Positions 32,815 to 44,552 of a stretch of DNA of 64,000 bases are shown piece after piece; the stretch's first letter is position 1, and every line of letters begins with the position of its first letter. A program made the position numbers and the translations under genes. This DNA is from Aricia agestis. Lineage: Eukaryota > Arthropoda > Insecta > Lepidoptera > Lycaenidae. The stretch lies in contig NC_056407.1 in the NCBI RefSeq assembly GCF_905147365.1, forward strand, positions 19,885,980 to 19,949,979. Direction: 5' to 3'. Under the pieces are notes generated by a model. It saw only the letters and a list, made by a program, of their open reading frames with translations, had not been told where the DNA came from and ran no database searches.

Positions 32815-33606
32815 TCTGATTCTCGGATACGATTTGAACAAAATCCGTACACACAAAGGTAATTCTTATACCATATCAATAAAAGGTTTATTATTGTGGT
32901 ATGTTGTTATCTAATAACAGCTATATATTAATGAAATATCATAAAAAATTACATAAAATGCTATTTTTGTAATAAAATAGATGATACGGACGCGGTTTGT
33001 TGTCAAAATTACATTTGACATTTTTTGTCAATGTCAATTTTATCGCTCTATCAAAAGGTATTTTTTTTCTTATAATGGCACTTTGGCTATAAAACCATGG
33101 TCAGTGTCGAGTATATTATGGCGGGAAAACAATATTCTTCTAGTATACAATTTTCAGCGTCGTTTTCCTATATTGTCAGGTCCAAAGTCTAGTCAAAGTC
33201 CTAAGTAAAAGTCAATACAGTCAAGTCAAGTCGGTCGATTCAGTAAAGTCGTAGACGCCTTACTGAAACTTTCGATGGAGTTTTGGAGGGAACACAAAAT
33301 AGCACGTTTCTGGATATTGCATCATTTTCCTACACTTGTGCACGATAACGAATATCTAATGGTTAATATCCTACCAATATTACACATTAAGGGAGATCGC
33401 ACACGGCACACTTTTTTGTGTGATCGAGTCTGCGATCTTCCTAAAAACCCAGTTAACACAATTTTAGGAAAATAATACAAAAGCACAACATTACTCTTTC
33501 ACATTCCCGGCAAAACTTTCCATCTTCTATCGCTAAAAATTTATCACACACTTTCGCGGAGGTATCGAGGGCACACTTTGCCTTTGCCTTTGGGTGAGAA
33601 AATTAT
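32815..33606. other. DMAP1 upstream region
   Basis: Includes repeats shared with the other promoter regions (CTTATAATGGCAC..TGGCTATAAA near 33072, ATGGCGGGAAAACAATATTC near 33118, AATATCTAATGGTTAATATC near 33351). No coding sequence recognised. Confidence 0.5.
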
Positions 33607-34004
33607 TTAACCCTATACTTGGCAATAATATACAAGTACAGTTATTCGAATTACAACCTTATTGTTTTTTTTGCAACCCTATGACAAAATTTCAAAATTT
33701 TTAAGCCTTAAAATAAAAAATACCGTTTCTTTAGTTTCTTCTCCTGATATCAAAAAAATATTCAAAAATTTTTTATATTGCTTATTTACTGAGAAAATAA
33801 AGAAAAACTGAAAAATACGCTGTGACGTCATACTTACGGCATACTATCATACAGTTTGTTTGCCTGGTGTAAAATAGTTTTAAAAAGACAACATGAATCA
33901 TTTTTTTCCAATTTTTTGAAAAATTAAAGAATATAATTTTCAACTTACAAATTAAACATTAAAAGTATTTTTTCCATATGTTTCAAAATAATTGAGTAAC
34001 ATTT

Positions 34005-34244
34005 ATGATTATGTATTTGAAAACCGATACATGCCATGCAAGGCGTGCGTTCGCATCTTCCGGTTCAAAATGTTTAAATCGTAAGAGGAGAGTTCGCGAA
34101 ACCGAACTCGAATCGGATAAAGAAATTTCGGTTTATTGTGTAAAAAGGGGTCTGAGCTCCTTTGTGTGTCCACTGTATGAAAAGAGACAGAGTCTGTTGG
34201 AGACTATACGATCGGACGTAAGAGAACTGTCCAGATTGAGTACC
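34005..34244 (+). pseudogene. Probable Fanzor N-terminal piece
   Basis: An open frame with a Lys/Arg-rich part (CLNRKRRVRE), then LLETIRSDVRELSRLST, running into the left end of the TA-flanked transposon at 34247. Order, strand and the wording near the break fit the N-terminus of the Fanzor that continues at 35825 and 45784. A one-base frame offset exists across the transposon. No catalytic motif is in this piece, so its assignment depends on context. Confidence 0.5.
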
Positions 34245-34246
34245 TA

Positions 34247-35822
34247 CCGTAAAATGGGGGGGAATCGGGTCACTTTTCAAGTTCAACATTGATTTTTATT
34301 GACTTTATCTTAAGATTAATAAGAAAAAAAAATTGTCAATAGAGTTCCGGTGGTTCCTAGTTTTGTTTGCAATACATTACAATTTTAGTTTATTAAATAA
34401 AATATACAAAAAGGTCCAAAAACTTACTAGACCCAATTCATCCACAGTCTGGGGTGAAAAGGGACGCATATGGGGTTAATAGACATTTTTGCTAGGGCTG
34501 CCACTTTCCTCACAATAGACATAACTACCAGTAGTTCGACTGCAAAGAAACGGACAGGTTTCAATATCTGTCAAATTCGTCGGGTTTCACTAGGATTATG
34601 AACGGAATGTGCCTCGCGCTGGCTGATATAATTTATTTTTGATACAATTTTAATGGCATGTACCAAAACACAAACAACAATACGACCAAAGAGGAACACG
34701 TCCATCGAATATGTCATATTTTTAAATTCGTAGGTTCAACCCTAGCGACGATTTTCGTCATAATATGTCAAATTTCAAAATTTCAACATCAGTTCTAAGT
34801 CGGCATACTCTATCATTCTGTCTACTCTGCTTTCCTGATGTTTCCAAATAGGTACTACCTACTCAGGTAGGTACTTACATGAAATAATGTTTTTGGCATA
34901 GCTGTATAGGTATGAGGTATATATTATACAAGAATTAGTACAAAATCAAACAACAGATCCAATCAAGCATTATCACATTATTATTATATTTTTATATAAA
35001 TATTGAGTCACTCTTCTTCGTCGTCTTGTAACTCGTCTGGTGTTGCGACTTGCGTTCCTGATCTTTAAAATTCCCAATCCCTCACGCACTCAGCAAGACA
35101 CAACGCATGCGTTGTTTCACGCTAGTTTTCTATGAGGTGATGGTATGTATCCGGTCGAGCCGGTCCATTCGTGCCGAAGCATGGTTTTTCTCCCCTTTAA
35201 ACAACAAACACCTGTACGAACAATGATGATAAAATAATAATACTAGAATATATCCATCGTGGCAACCCTATCCAAAAAAGACCCAATTCACCCATAGGCG
35301 TCCCAATTCATCCAAATTAGGTCCCTATTAAACCCATATTCGGCCCAATTTCCCCCACATACGACCCTTTACACCCCGATTTTTTCTTAAAATTACCTTA
35401 GTGATAAATAATTTAAATACTATTTAAAAAAATACTTAAATCCACTTACTTTCTTACTTATTCAATGCCTGAATATCCGCTACAACGGATGCGATGTTCA
35501 CTTTCACACAATTATTCCAAATAAGTAAAGAAAATTAAAATGTTTTTCGGAGCAAATTTCAGACGATTTTGACTCAACTCTTTGAAGACCGTTATTTTCA
35601 TCATAGACTTATTATAGCATTAAAGGTTTATGATTTTCATCAAATTCAATGACAGGACGAGCAAATGTTGCCAGAATATATAAAAAATGTTGTAAGCTTT
35701 AAATAAAAAAGCTTACCATAGAGTGTAAAATTAAAATACCTACTATGGGAAATTAGGTTTTCTAAAAAGGTCACACTTTTGACCCAATTCTCCCTGCAGA
35801 CCCTAGTACCCCCAATTTACGG
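34247..35822. mobile_element. DNA transposon (TA target site), non-autonomous, inside the Fanzor
   Basis: Flanked by TA (34245-34246 and 35823-35824). Ends CCGTAAAATGGGGG and, reversed, CCGTAAATTGGGGG. GACCCAATT motifs recur inside (about 34430, 35278, 35781), with related CCCAATT blocks. TA target and short ends suggest Tc1/mariner type. No transposase ORF. A SINE head sits inside at 35083-35196. Confidence 0.75.
35083..35196 (-). mobile_element. SINE head fragment
   Basis: Matches the 5' part of the SINE family (ATGCTTCGGCACGAATGG, GGCTCGACCGG, GCGTGAAACA on the minus strand). The tail is missing. Confidence 0.75.
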
Positions 35823-35824
35823 TA

Positions 35825-35920
35825 TAGAGTTATCGTACTTGGTGAATTATTTCTTCAAAAATTACTACAATCACAAGGATTTCCATTTGTTGTTTCCAAA
35901 ATTCGATCCGTTACAGTTTA
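35825..35920 (+). pseudogene. Probable Fanzor internal piece
   Basis: Reads IELSYLVNYFFKNYYNHKDF then PKFDPLQF up to the LINE at 35921. The frame continues in register at 45784 (FTYTLKGKNHKLPDP) if the 6-bp duplication AGTTTA is removed. Confidence 0.5.
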
Positions 35921-38900
35921 TCAAATCAAATCAAATCAAAATTGTTTTATTTCTGAATAAATTTAAAATAAATGTTTTCAGAAAGTCCTACATGATGCCT
36001 ACCACCGGTTCGGGAACTAACCCGGCGAGAAGAACCGGCGTAAGAAACTCGCACGGGGCCCACTTTTTTACCAAAAAAAGTGAGAAAAAATTAATCTTTT
36101 AAAATAAAGTTTACAATTTTGTAACTAAATATTATATACAATATCCACATACATAATTGTAAGTCCTATAATAATGAAGAAGTAGCCTTGCAAGAAGCCA
36201 TCCTACTCCCAAGGTGTGCCATCGTTTATGAAATCATTGACCTTATAATAGGCTTTGGCACACAAACGTTCTTTAACTACTTTTTTAAATTTATTAATGG
36301 AAAGATTTTGAACGTTTTCTGGGATTTTGTTGTAAAGGCGTATACATTGACCTTTAAAAGATTTACTGACTTTACTAAGTCTGATCACCGGCATATCTAG
36401 CTTGTGCTTATTTCTAGTATTCCTAGAGTGAATGTCACTTTTAACTTTAAATTTACTTATATTTTTTCTAACATATATTACATTATCCAAAATGTATTGA
36501 GAAGCAACAGTTAGAATACCAATTTCTTTAAATTTATCTCTCAGAGATTCTAAAGCAGACATTTTATAAATAGAACGTATGGCTCGCTTCTGCAGCACAA
36601 ATATTGTATTAATGTCGGCAGCGTTTCCCCATAAAAGGATTCCATATGACATCCTACTATGAAAATAACTAAAATATACTAATCGTGCCGTATCTTCGTC
36701 AGAAATTTCCCTAATTTTTCTGACTGCATATGCTGCAGAACTGAGCCTACCTGCAAGATTAACAATGTGAGGACCCCACTGTAATTTACTATCAAGTGTA
36801 ATACCTAAGAATACAGTGTTGTCTACCAAATTCATCTTCTCATCATTTAATACTACATTGGTTTGGACTTGCCTAACATTGGGCAAAGTAAACTTTATAC
36901 ATTTTGTTTTACTAGAATTTAAAAGTAAGTTATTAACATTAAACCAATGTACTATTTTTGAGAGAGCACTGTTTACCTCGTCGTAGTTCGACTGTTGTCG
37001 CTTCACTTTAAAAATAAGTGAAGTGTCATCAGCAAAAAGCACTATCTCATTATTATTATCCTTAACTAGATAAGGTAAGTCATTTATATAGATGAGAAAA
37101 AGAAATGGGCCTAATATAGATCCCTGTGGGACACCTAATTCTATTTTGGTTCCTTTGGACCTTTTACTATTAACCTCAACCCTTTGAGTCCTATTTTTAA
37201 GGTAAGAAGTCAAAAGGCTGAGAGCAGAGTCTTTAATTCCGTAGTGGCGCAATTTCCTGATCAATGTAGCATGCTCAACACAATCGAAGGCTTTGGAGAG
37301 ATCGCAAAAAACACCTAAGGCATCCTGCGACTCCTCCCAAGCCTCAAAAATACTGCAAAGGAGTCCTATACCAGCATCCGTTGTGGATCGACCCTTAGTA
37401 AATCCGTATTGATTATCATGTAATAAATTATTAGAATTAAAATGTACTAGTAATTGTTTTAAAATAATTTTTTCAAATATTTTACTAAAGGTCGGTAGAA
37501 TTGATATAGGCCTGAAATTCGTGGGATCCGATTTAGTTCCGGCTTTGAATAAAGGAACAATCTTGCTATGCTTCATTAAGTCAGGAAAAACACCATTTTT
37601 TATACAGTCATTGAAAATCATTGCTAAATGAGGAGCTACGATGTCAATTATTGATTTAATAATTTTTGTGGACATGCCCCAGAGATCAGCAGTATTTTTG
37701 ATACTCAACAATTTAAAGGTATCAATAATATCTCTGGGGTTAATTTCTCTAAACTTAAAATTGACATCACATTCCTTTACATTGTCTCTGAGTAGCTTTT
37801 CGGCAGCTTCAGACGAAGAATTTAAATTTTTTGTCGTTGAGACCGGAATGTCAGCAAAAAACTTTTCAAAGACCGTCGCAACTTCTTGATTATTAGTAAT
37901 CTTTTTATTTTCAAAGTATAGTTCAAAATCAGAGCTACGACAGGTGACATTTCCAGTCTCACCCGCTATTACCTGCCATGTTGTTTTGATTTTATTTTTA
38001 GAGTTTTTAATTTTATTTTTTATATATAGGGCTTTAGCAGCTTTACAAACTTTTCTGAAGGTTTTTGAGTAGTTTCTAACATATGCTTTAAATACTTCAC
38101 TATTGTTAATACACCTTTCATCATATAAGTCATATAATCTTTTCCTACTTATTTTTATTCCTTTTGTTGCCCAATTAATAAATTTAGTTTTTTTATTACT
38201 GTTTCTAACCGTTTTAGAAGTAAATATTGAATTAAATTGAGTTCTTATCACCTTAAATAATTTATTAAAAGCTTCATCAGAGCTATGTGAGCTGTCCAAT
38301 AAATGGATATTTGAATTTAATTTACTTCTAAATTGCTCAATACGTTTTGTGGTCACAGGAATAAACACAAGATTTTTCTTCGCATCACTGTCACATTTGA
38401 TATTAAAAGAGGCTATTTGTCCACAGTGATCAGAACTTAGCTTATTAATTATTTCTTTTTTGTCTGGAATAAGATTAGTAAATATATTGTCAATACAAGT
38501 GGCTGTAGTCTCACAGACCCTTGTTGGTTCCTGAAACAAACTGTAAAGGTTATACGATTGAAATAAAGATGTGAATCTAACAGTAGTTGAGGTTAAATCT
38601 AATAAATTAATGTTAAAATCGCCACATATAATAACCTTTTTGTTAGATGCACATATTTTTGACAAAATTTGTTCCATAGTTACTTCAAAAGATTCGTATA
38701 ACCCTGATGGAGGCCTGTATACGCCTACAATTATTAGATGGTTCAGCTCTATGCAGGCCACTTCTATTATTCGTTCAGTAGAGAGACTCACAATATCCTT
38801 ACGTTCCTTAAATTTAAAATTGTTTCTGATTAATATTAAAGAGCCGCCTCTAATGGCATTTTCTCTACTGAACGAACTTGCTATCTGGTGATCATTGAAG

Positions 38901-41708
38901 TTGAAAATGAGTTCATGTGATCTAAACCAATGTTCAGATATACACATAATATAAAATAAATAAAATAAAATAAAAATAGCCTTTATTCTACCACCATACA
39001 GGAATATTGCTACATTATTAATTATTATAATTATATTAGAATGTTGCTACATTAATAATTTTATTAGAATTACACATTAATATATATTTTCTTAAATCAT
39101 TATTATTGGTATCACAACAATTGCTTTAAACATTTTAACTTGTTAATTTTAAAGATTTTTCAATTATAATTTTAATAATAATAGTAATATTAGTTTAGCA
39201 ATATCTTATTAGTAATTCCTTAAACCTAAGATGTGGAAGTCGCCTCTTTGGCGTAGGCCTCCCCCAGTCTTCTCCAGGTATCTCTGTCTCTCGCTTTCCT
39301 TCTCCAATTTAATCCACATTTTTCCTTGAATATATCCTCCCATCTTTTTCTTGGTCTCCCTCTTTTTCTCTGTCCTTCCCTCGGTTGCCATTCTGTTATT
39401 TTATTAGTCCATTTTCCATTGTCCATTCTGATTACATGTCCTGCCCAATTCCATTTAAGCATTCTAATTTTCTGTAAAACATCTGCGACCTTAGTCTTGC
39501 TCCTTATAGTTTCATTTCTGATTTTATCTATTATCTTTATGCCCAGCATGCTCCTTTCCATTTTGCGTTGATGGATTGCTACCTTGTCTTCATCTTTCCT
39601 CCGTAAGGACCAAGTTTGACAGCCGTAAGTTAAGCACGGTAGAATGACAATATTAAATAGTTTACTTTTAACATCTATGCTCACCTCTCTATTTTTCATG
39701 ATTTCTTTTAAACTCCAGAATTTTTTCCAAGCAATTGCTATTCGTCTATCAGTTTCTTTCTCTGTCTGGTCTTTAAAGGAAATTGACTGTCCTAGATAAA
39801 TATACTCTTTCACATATTCTATATCTTGATCGTTCACTCTTATAGGTTGTTGTCTACTGTTAGTTAAAATTTTTGTTTTAGAAGCATTTAATGACAAGCC
39901 CACTTTCTTGCTCTCCCTTTCTAGGTCTTTTATCATGTTTTCTAGTTGTTTACTGTCTTCAGCAAATATGGCAATATCGTCAGCAAAGCGTAAATGGCTA
40001 AGGAATTCTCCATCAATTTTTATTCCTTGATTTGTCCAATTAATGTTTCTAAATACCATTTCCAGTACAGCCGAAAATATTTTAGGTGAGAGGGGATCTC
40101 CTTGTCTCACTCCTTTGTTTATTGGGAACTCTTCTCCTACTCTTTCCAATCTTATTTTGGACCATATCTTGCAATATATGCTATATAAAATCTCTATATA
40201 CTCTTCATCTACATTTTGGCTTCTTAGGGCTTCCCATATGGCATTGTGTTCCAGTGAATCAAACGCCTTCGTAAAGTCTACCAAACAAATGTACAAGGTC
40301 CTTCCAAATTCATTACATTTTTCTATTAGTTGAGTAACAACATGTATATGGTCTATTGTTGAATAGTTTTTTCTAAATCCTGCCTGTTCTCGTGGCTGAT
40401 TCTCATCTAAGTTCTTTGTGAGTCTCCCAAGAATGATCTTTGAAAAAACCTTGTAAACATTGCTCATCAGACTAATTGGTCTATAATTGTCTAGGTTAGC
40501 TCTATCTCCCTTCTTATAAAGTAATGTCATTGTAGATTTTGACCATTGATTTGGAGTATTTCTCTTTTCCAGAATGTTGTTAAACATTGATTGCAATGGT
40601 CTTTGTAGAGATTCTGACAGAGATTTTAATAGTTCATTAGTTATGAGGTCTTCTCCAGGTGCTTTGTCGTTTTTTTGAGATTTGATGGCTTGTTCTATCT
40701 CCGCTAGCAATATGGAAGGTAAGGTCTTGGTTTCAGGTTTCCTGTTTTCTGAAATATATTTTTTGAATGTAGAACTTGCTTCCGTAGAGTAAAGCTTTCT
40801 GTAGAATTGAGTTGCTTCTTCTATTATGTCTTGCCGGTTAGTTATCTCATTCCCGGTACGGCTGGTGAGATGTGGTGTCCACTTTGTTGTTTGTCGTAGA
40901 TCTTTATAGGCTTTTTTCACAGCTCCTGTTTTTTGAATATAATTTTCTAGAGTTTTCTTTCTGTGTGCTCTTTTCCTATCTGTAATGTTTCTATTTATCA
41001 TTTTGCTCAGCGTTGTTATTCTACTTTTGACCATTCTTGTTCTATTTTCTTTGTATAGTTTTCGTCTTTCATCCAGAAGTGTTTTTAGGTTATTATCATC
41101 GGCATCTGTTTTGATTTTCTGATCCTTCGGTATCTGTGAAAATAATTTAGTTATTACCTTCTCAAAATTATCATATTGTATTTGAACTTCAGATGATGTT
41201 TCTATGGCAGTGGTAAGTTGTTCTTCCCATCGGATCCCACTTTCTCAAGTCAGAGTTGGTAAATTCCTGGTAAATTGCACAGACGTAAAAAAAGTAGTAA
41301 ATTGTGTGGTTGGTTTTATATACATTCTCTTAATTTTCTTTCTAGTAAATATTTTGCATCTAATTAATCTGTGGTCCGTATTAAAATTTAAATTTTTGAT
41401 TATGTCAAAATTTTGTATTTTCAAGTTTTGTGAGGTGAGTATGTAATCTATTTCGGTATGGTGTAAGCCATTTGGTGAACACCACGTCCACTTTCGGCCT
41501 TTTCTTATTTTAAATAGGCTATTTGTAAATTTTAGGTTTTTTTCTAAAGCAAATTCTACTAACCTTTGTCCGTGTCTTGATCTTTTTCCATGTGAGTACT
41601 TTCCAAAAGCTAATTCTTCTCCTTTTTGTGACTCTCCGATCTGGGCATTGAAGTCACCCATAATTATTAGGTTTTTTGTATGTATTGTTTCCGTTGCCAT
41701 TTCTAATC

Positions 41709-42356
41709 TTAATATATATATTTCTTGTGTGCGTGTGTATGTGACTGAACTCCTCCTAAACGACTGGACCAATTTTGATGAAATTTTTTGTGTGTGTTCG
41801 TGGAGATTCGAGAATGGTTTAGATTTACAGTTTGGTCTACTGGAAAATGTTTTTTCAATTAATTTCTTATTTATAAGGAGTTATTGATTTTGGAATGTTT
41901 TACATTAGATCCGGCGGACGGCGCTATCATCGCATTCAATATTATTCTATTTCAATTTTAGTTTGTCCTGACAGATGGTGCTACGATTAATTTGAAAAAA
42001 AAATTGTTATTCAATTCATGTGCTGATTAAAATATTAAATGTAATTATTTTTTAAAGAGTTTTGAAGTGTGTATAAATAATTTTGTGAATTCAGATGTTT
42101 TTTTAATTAATTTTTATTTGTAAGGAGTTTTTGATTTTGGAATGTTTTACATCAGATTCGACGGATGGCGCTATCATCGCATTCAATATTATTCTATTTT
42201 AATTTTAGTTTGTCCCGACAGATAGTGCTACGATCAATTTGAAAAAGTATTTCGTTATTTTGTGTTATAATTGTGTTATTCAAGTGAAGTTGCTAATTAA
42301 AATATTTAATATAATTAGTTTTCGAAGAGTTCTGAAGTGTATATAAATAACTTATA
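41709..42356. mobile_element. Repeat insert in the RTE endonuclease with internal tandem repeat
   Basis: Starts near TTAATATATATATTTCTTGT with CTAAACGACTGGACCAATTT, a wording common in lepidopteran Helitron-like elements. A unit of about 247 bp with GATTTTGGAATGTTTTACAT and GCGCTATCATCGCATTCAAT is present twice (from about 41886 and 42133). Non-coding. Confidence 0.65.
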
Positions 42357-42598
42357 CATTTTGTATATATAAAACTCAAAGGTGACTGACTGATTGACAT
42401 AATGATCTATCAACGCACAGCCCAAACCACTAGACGGATCGGGCTGAAACTTGGCATGCAGGTAGATGTTATAACGTAGGCATCCGCTAAGAAAGGATTT
42501 TGATCAATAATTCTACCTCCGAGGGGTTAAAATAGGGGATGAAAGTTTGCATATAATAATACTTCTTAACGCGAGCGAAGCCGCGGGCAAAAGCTCGT
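42357..42598 (+). mobile_element. Short Helitron-like element, copy of 16515-16744
   Basis: AACTCAAAGGTGACTGACTG, GATCTATCAACGCACAGCCC, and the end GCGAGCGAAGCCGCGGGCAA then AAGCTCG. It directly follows the preceding insert, with LINE coding resuming at 42599. Confidence 0.72.
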
Positions 42599-43189
42599 GT
42601 TTTATAAAATTCTTTTAATTCTTCTTCTTTACATTTTTCAGTGGGTGCATAGCATTGGATTAAAGACAAGGGATCTTGATCTTGTAATGCTAGTTCTAGA
42701 GATGCTACTCTGTCAGAATAGCTTTTAAAGGATATAATGTTGTTTTTCAATTGTTTTTTTACCAAAAAGCCAACTCCGTATAGGCCATGATTACTATTTG
42801 TATGGTAAAGGATATATCCAGGATACTCTAATATTTCTTCATTTTTTCTTCTAGTTTCGCAGATGCCTAACACATCCCATTTTATTTTTTCCATAGCATA
42901 CTCGAGTTCTGTTATCCGTGCATCTGACATAAGGGTCCTTACATTGAGGCTCGTGGCAATTAAACTTTGTTCACGCTTTGTTACTGGGGGGCTGTAGTCT
43001 ACATCCTCCACCGAAGTTCCGGTGACTAGCCGGCCCGGAGGACACTGAAAAAGAGTTAGGGGCAGTGGTTGTTTTCTCTTAGGCTTAGCAATGTTTTTAG
43101 TGACATGGTTATTTGTCTGTTTTGGTTTGCTCTTGTTGTTAGGATGTTTAGAAAAATTTTCTCCAACTGCTCCTATAATTTTTCTTTTC

Positions 43190-43909
43190 TTAGTTCCGGT
43201 GTGTGTTTTTTTCGGAGAAGGAATAAGATCTTTCTCGCATATATTGAAAGGCATCTATTTGGTTTGCATCTTTTTGGAAGTTGGTTTTTGTTGTTTTAGG
43301 AAATTTCGAAGTTGCCAAGTTCTGGTTTTTGGGGCTAGGGGTGTCCATTCTCTTTCTTTTCTCGTTTTCATTTCTATTTGCATTTTGAATCTTGGATTCC
43401 TTCTTCTTTTGTAACACTGCTTTTGGTAAATCGTGAGTAATGTAGTAGGTTGATTTCATTTTCTTTTTGTTTTTCATTATTTGTATCTTTCTTTGCAGTG
43501 TAGTTGTAGCAAGAAGGATTGGTCGAGCTTTTCTTATATTTACATCTTTTTTCCCCAGACGTAGCAGTCTATCTATTTCGCCTGACTCAATTTTCACATC
43601 AATTTCATTTAATGTAGATATCACTAAGGAGCTCAAGACTTCGTTATTTTCATTTTCGGACTCCGGGAGGCCGTGAATTATTATGTTTTTTCTCTTGCTG
43701 TTGACTTCCATGTTTAACAATTTGGTATTCAGTTTCTCCACCTCCAATTGTAGCCGTTCGTTTTCCTCTTGGATCGGTTTTATCCTTTCATCGAGCTTCT
43801 GCAGAACGGCTGAAGTTATATTTTCGGTTAATTGAGCCGTTTGCAAGCTAAGTTGCTCAGTCATTTTTGCAAAGAACAATGACATTTCAGGTGAAAGTTC
43901 AGTTGACAT
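43190..43909 (-). CDS. RTE-like LINE ORF1 (coiled-coil RNA-binding protein)
   Basis: 239 residues. A long coiled coil (about 10-75, EENERLQLEVEKLNTKLLNM) is followed by an RRM-like part (KRKNIIIHGLPESENENN, RLLRLGKKD, ARPILLATTT) and a basic Ser/Asn/Lys tail. It overlaps ORF2 by 65 bp in another frame. The layout resembles L1-type ORF1 proteins. It is open throughout. Confidence 0.82.
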   Translation of the reverse strand: MSTELSPEMSLFFAKMTEQLSLQTAQLTENITSAVLQKLDERIKPIQEENERLQLEVEKLNTKLLNMEVNSKRKNIIIHGLPESENENNEVLSSLVISTLNEIDVKIESGEIDRLLRLGKKDVNIRKARPILLATTTLQRKIQIMKNKKKMKSTYYITHDLPKAVLQKKKESKIQNANRNENEKRKRMDTPSPKNQNLATSKFPKTTKTNFQKDANQIDAFQYMRERSYSFSEKNTHRN

Positions 43910-44552
43910 TGTCGTGGTGTACTTGACAGGTTTTTGACAGATAGTAGTTTATGGTCAGGTATGTTTTGTTTATGGACTTATGTTTCTCTATGGTATTTTT
44001 AAACTTCGTCCGATTTATAGACAATACAGTTGGTTCTATTTTTGTTACGTTGTCAACCCTGTCAATATTGCTGCTGTTTTCTTTGTGTTGTCGCACTTGG
44101 TTTTTGATTATCGCTATCACAATTACTTGCAAAATGGCTTCCCTTTGTCTTCGCCGTGAACACAATTCATGCGATATCTTCTGATTGGTGTTAGATTGTT
44201 GTTTTCCCGAATTGTATTATCAAGCACACACGTATTGTCTAACTTTTGATTGTCACTTTGCACTAAATTGTTCCGTTTTTGCACACTTTTATATTAATTT
44301 CACTGGAGCGTCCAACAATGCGTCTACTCTGTTTTATACCGGAACCGGAACTCATAATATCAATGTTAAATTCCTTCAAAAATAACTCAATTTCAAGTTC
44401 TTTACCTACCATACCTTGTAAATTCTGATGCACCAGATTAATTAAATTACAATTATTTTCACTTACTATATTTGAATCTATTAAATTGGTAGGATTTTGA
44501 CTATTTAAAGGTAATTTATTTCTGCAAGAGATTTCCTCCATTGTCTTATTAT

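Larger units (their letters stand above)
39226..43254 (-). pseudogene. RTE-like LINE ORF2 (endonuclease-reverse transcriptase), interrupted
   Basis: The N-terminal endonuclease part (42600-43254) has SLNVRTL, DVLGICETRR, YGVGFLVKK and IQCYAPTEK. The insert at about 41709-42598 breaks it before MGDFNAQIG and TEIDYILTS (41245-41708). A TGA at 41245-41247 lies in the same frame as the RT, which runs from there to 39226: GVRQGDPLSPKIFSA, LRFADDIAIF (near residue 349 counted from 41034), YLGQSISF, TYGCQTWSLR and the RTE-type end RKRGRPRKRWEDIFKEKCGL. Order and wording are those of RTE-clade enzymes. Confidence 0.88.
38953..44352 (-). mobile_element. RTE-like LINE inserted in the CR1/Daphne-like ORF2
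   Basis: The 8-bp target duplication CATAATAT is at 38945-38952 and 44353-44360. ORF1 (43190-43909) overlaps ORF2 (39226-43254) by 65 bp. The 3' tail is a (TTTTA)n-type run. A leader lies at 43910-44352. The endonuclease is interrupted by Helitron-like DNA at about 41709-42598, and one TGA falls at 41245-41247. Otherwise it is well preserved and near full length. Confidence 0.88.
36203..44541 (-). pseudogene. CR1/Daphne-like LINE ORF2 (endonuclease-reverse transcriptase), split by insertion
   Basis: Two pieces: the N-terminal 44361-44541 (starts MEEISCRNK, has LVHQNLQGMVGKELEIELF) and 36203-38944 (EHWFRSHEL, VYRPPSGLYESF, CGDFNINLLDL, SDHCGQ, then RT blocks FRPISILPTFSKIFEK, QYGFTKGRSTTDAGI, FCDLSKAFDCVEH, GVPQGSILGPFLFLIYINDL and FADDT near residue 638). 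The wording IDIM / CISEHW rejoins across the 5.4-kb insert. Apart from that insert I saw no stop. It would be an intact enzyme of about 970 residues had the insert not landed. Confidence 0.88.

Noticed and set aside
43069..43414. Hydrophobic plus ORFs as membrane proteins
   Set aside because: They are antisense to the RTE-like ORF1/ORF2 overlap.
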